This document shows, one piece after another, positions 62,792-64,000 of a stretch of DNA of 64,000 bases (position 1 is the stretch's first letter; every line of letters begins with the position of its first letter). The position numbers were made by a program, and so were the translations under genes. A model generated the notes under the pieces. The model saw nothing but the letters and a program-made list of their open reading frames with translations, had not been told where the DNA came from and ran no database searches. Location of the stretch: positions 1 to 64,000 of the forward strand of contig NZ_CANMVN010000003.1 in the NCBI RefSeq assembly GCF_947501425.1, in the 5' to 3' direction. This DNA comes from an uncultured Psychroserpens sp. Lineage in GTDB: Bacteria > Bacteroidota > Bacteroidia > Flavobacteriales > Flavobacteriaceae.

Positions 62792-62987
62792 GGCACAATT
62801 AATTATATATATTCTTAATAGAATCCGATACAGCGATTAAATTGTATTTAATTGACAATCAATTTTTTATAAGACTAAAGCAATATAACTTTCATGGACA
62901 AACTCTAGACTACAAAAATTGTAGTAAGGATTAATCAAGTCATTTATGTCGATTATTAATTATCTTAGTATTTTCAAAATTGACATT

Positions 62988-64000
62988 ATGAAACATCATT
63001 TGATTGCTATTTTTTTTATGGTCTTTGTTAACGGATTCTTACATGCGCAAGATCCTATTTATATACTACCAAATGAACAACGAGAATTAATTGACAACGC
63101 AATTAAATGCTTAAAAGAACAACAAATTGATTGTAACTCATATTTTGAAAAAGCTTTAAGTATCTCTAATGAAACTCAAAACGATTCTATTCTAGCGCAA
63201 ACGTATTTTGAAATATGTAATGCTTTAGATTTTTCAGGAAGCAGTAAGGACCATATTATTTATGCAAAGCGCGGACTTAAATTAGATGGCAAGAACCATC
63301 CCTTAGTAACCAATAGATTATTAAGAGAATTGGGGTATGCCTTTTCAAAGTCAGGAAAAATAGACAGTCTTATACCTATTTATGAAACAGCAATTTATTG
63401 GGCAGAGTATGCAAATGACAGTAGTGAAATTGCAATCAGTAGAATTAGACTAGCTAGCTCTTACAGACGATTGGGTAATATTAAGAAATCAATTGAATTG
63501 TTATTAGATACTCGGGTTTTTGTTAAAGCAAGTAATGATGTTCATCGAGAAAGTGGTTTGCTTTTTACACTGGCCAACGCCTATAGTGCTAATAAAGATG
63601 ATGAGTTAGCAATTTCAAATTATGAAGAAGCTGCTGAAGGGTTTCTAAAAGCTGATGATGAACGAATGTATGCAGCGAGTTTGATTAACTTATGTATTGT
63701 TGCTAATGATATTGGGAAACATAAATTATCGCTTGAAAAACTTCCAATAGCCATTGATATATTTAAAGAAAGCGAACCTAATAGTGCTCTTTACGGGAAA
63801 ACGCATTTAGGTAGAGCTCATTACCTAAATGGAGATTTCGAAACCTCAATCAGTATGTTCGAAGACTGTCTTAAGGAATCTATCAGAGTTGATAATAAAA
63901 TTTTGGAAAACCTTAATAGAAAATTTTTAGCTCAGGGTTATTTAGAAACTAATCAACATCTATTAGCGTTACCACAAACAAGAATTGTTTATCAAGATGA
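62988..64000 (+). CDS. TPR-repeat exported protein, incomplete at window end
   Basis: Open reading frame from ATG 62988 that runs past base 64000. A signal peptide (VFVNGFLHAQ) is followed by at least seven tetratricopeptide-like repeats (NRLLRELGYAFSKSGKIDSL, AISRIRLASSYRRLGNIKKS, LLFTLANAYSANKDDELAIS and others). This architecture in Bacteroidota is normally the N-terminal sensor of a membrane-bound regulator with a LuxR, LytTR or histidine-kinase C-terminus, which would lie outside the window. Confidence 0.75.
   Translation, partial: MKHHLIAIFFMVFVNGFLHAQDPIYILPNEQRELIDNAIKCLKEQQIDCNSYFEKALSISNETQNDSILAQTYFEICNALDFSGSSKDHIIYAKRGLKLDGKNHPLVTNRLLRELGYAFSKSGKIDSLIPIYETAIYWAEYANDSSEIAISRIRLASSYRRLGNIKKSIELLLDTRVFVKASNDVHRESGLLFTLANAYSANKDDELAISNYEEAAEGFLKADDERMYAASLINLCIVANDIGKHKLSLEKLPIAIDIFKESEPNSALYGKTHLGRAHYLNGDFETSISMFEDCLKESIRVDNKILENLNRKFLAQGYLETNQHLLALPQTRIVYQD

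Overview
The window looks like a chromosomal segment of a marine-type member of the Flavobacteriaceae (Bacteroidota). The DNA is very AT-rich, lipoprotein signals end in short SCxx lipoboxes, TAnnTTTG promoter boxes replace E. coli-type -10 boxes, and several families are typical of the group (DUF6090, DUF6428, Acr3, fused E1 alpha/beta dehydrogenase, CDC-like cytolysin). No rRNA, tRNA or CRISPR array was seen.

Bases 1 to about 28,050 are an accessory array. Some thirty small, functionally unrelated genes all lie on the plus strand. They are separated singly or in pairs or quartets by about 90-230 bp imperfect inverted repeats with ends of the type ...AACAACGTGTATA and ...TATACACAAACACGTTG.... 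For the three cassettes bounded by intact sites, the first 9-10 bases of the cassette (GTTGGCAAC, GTTGTAGCCA, GTTGGCAAT) are the exact reverse complement of the bases at the cassette's own far end. They do not match the other end of the same repeat. This cassette-wise complementarity, together with stem arms that covary between sites, is how integron attC sites behave. I read the region as an integron-like cassette array; no recombinase is in the window, and sites are best preserved at the left end. Cassettes carry a ParDE toxin-antitoxin pair, a cyanophycinase-like peptidase with a subclass B1 metallo-beta-lactamase, a four-gene arsenic operon, S41 peptidases, VOC proteins, an acetyltransferase, a SUKH protein and many lipoproteins of unknown role.

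From about 28,050 to 34,800 the plus-strand run continues without clear repeats: small lipoproteins, a DinB-like protein, TPR proteins and an M28 peptidase. From 34,873 on the content becomes ordinary chromosome: type IA topoisomerase, pseudouridine synthase and a cold-shock protein. Next is a TetR-controlled ABC/HlyD/TolC export operon whose ATPase has degenerate motifs, then a helicase.

A 0.7 kb interval at 46.2-46.9 kb holds three micro-ORFs, two of them tandem duplicates, before a strong terminator and an ExbD gene. Then come a 3D-domain protein, a dipeptidase, the E1 dehydrogenase, a 2OG-Fe oxygenase, an eIF1-like factor, a DUF1835 protein, a nucleoside phosphorylase, a periplasmic-binding-like protein, Ung, a JmjC-like cupin and MutS2 lacking Smr. 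The window ends with a minus-strand pair, a lipoprotein and a cholesterol-dependent-cytolysin-like lipoprotein, divergent from a TPR protein that runs off the end.
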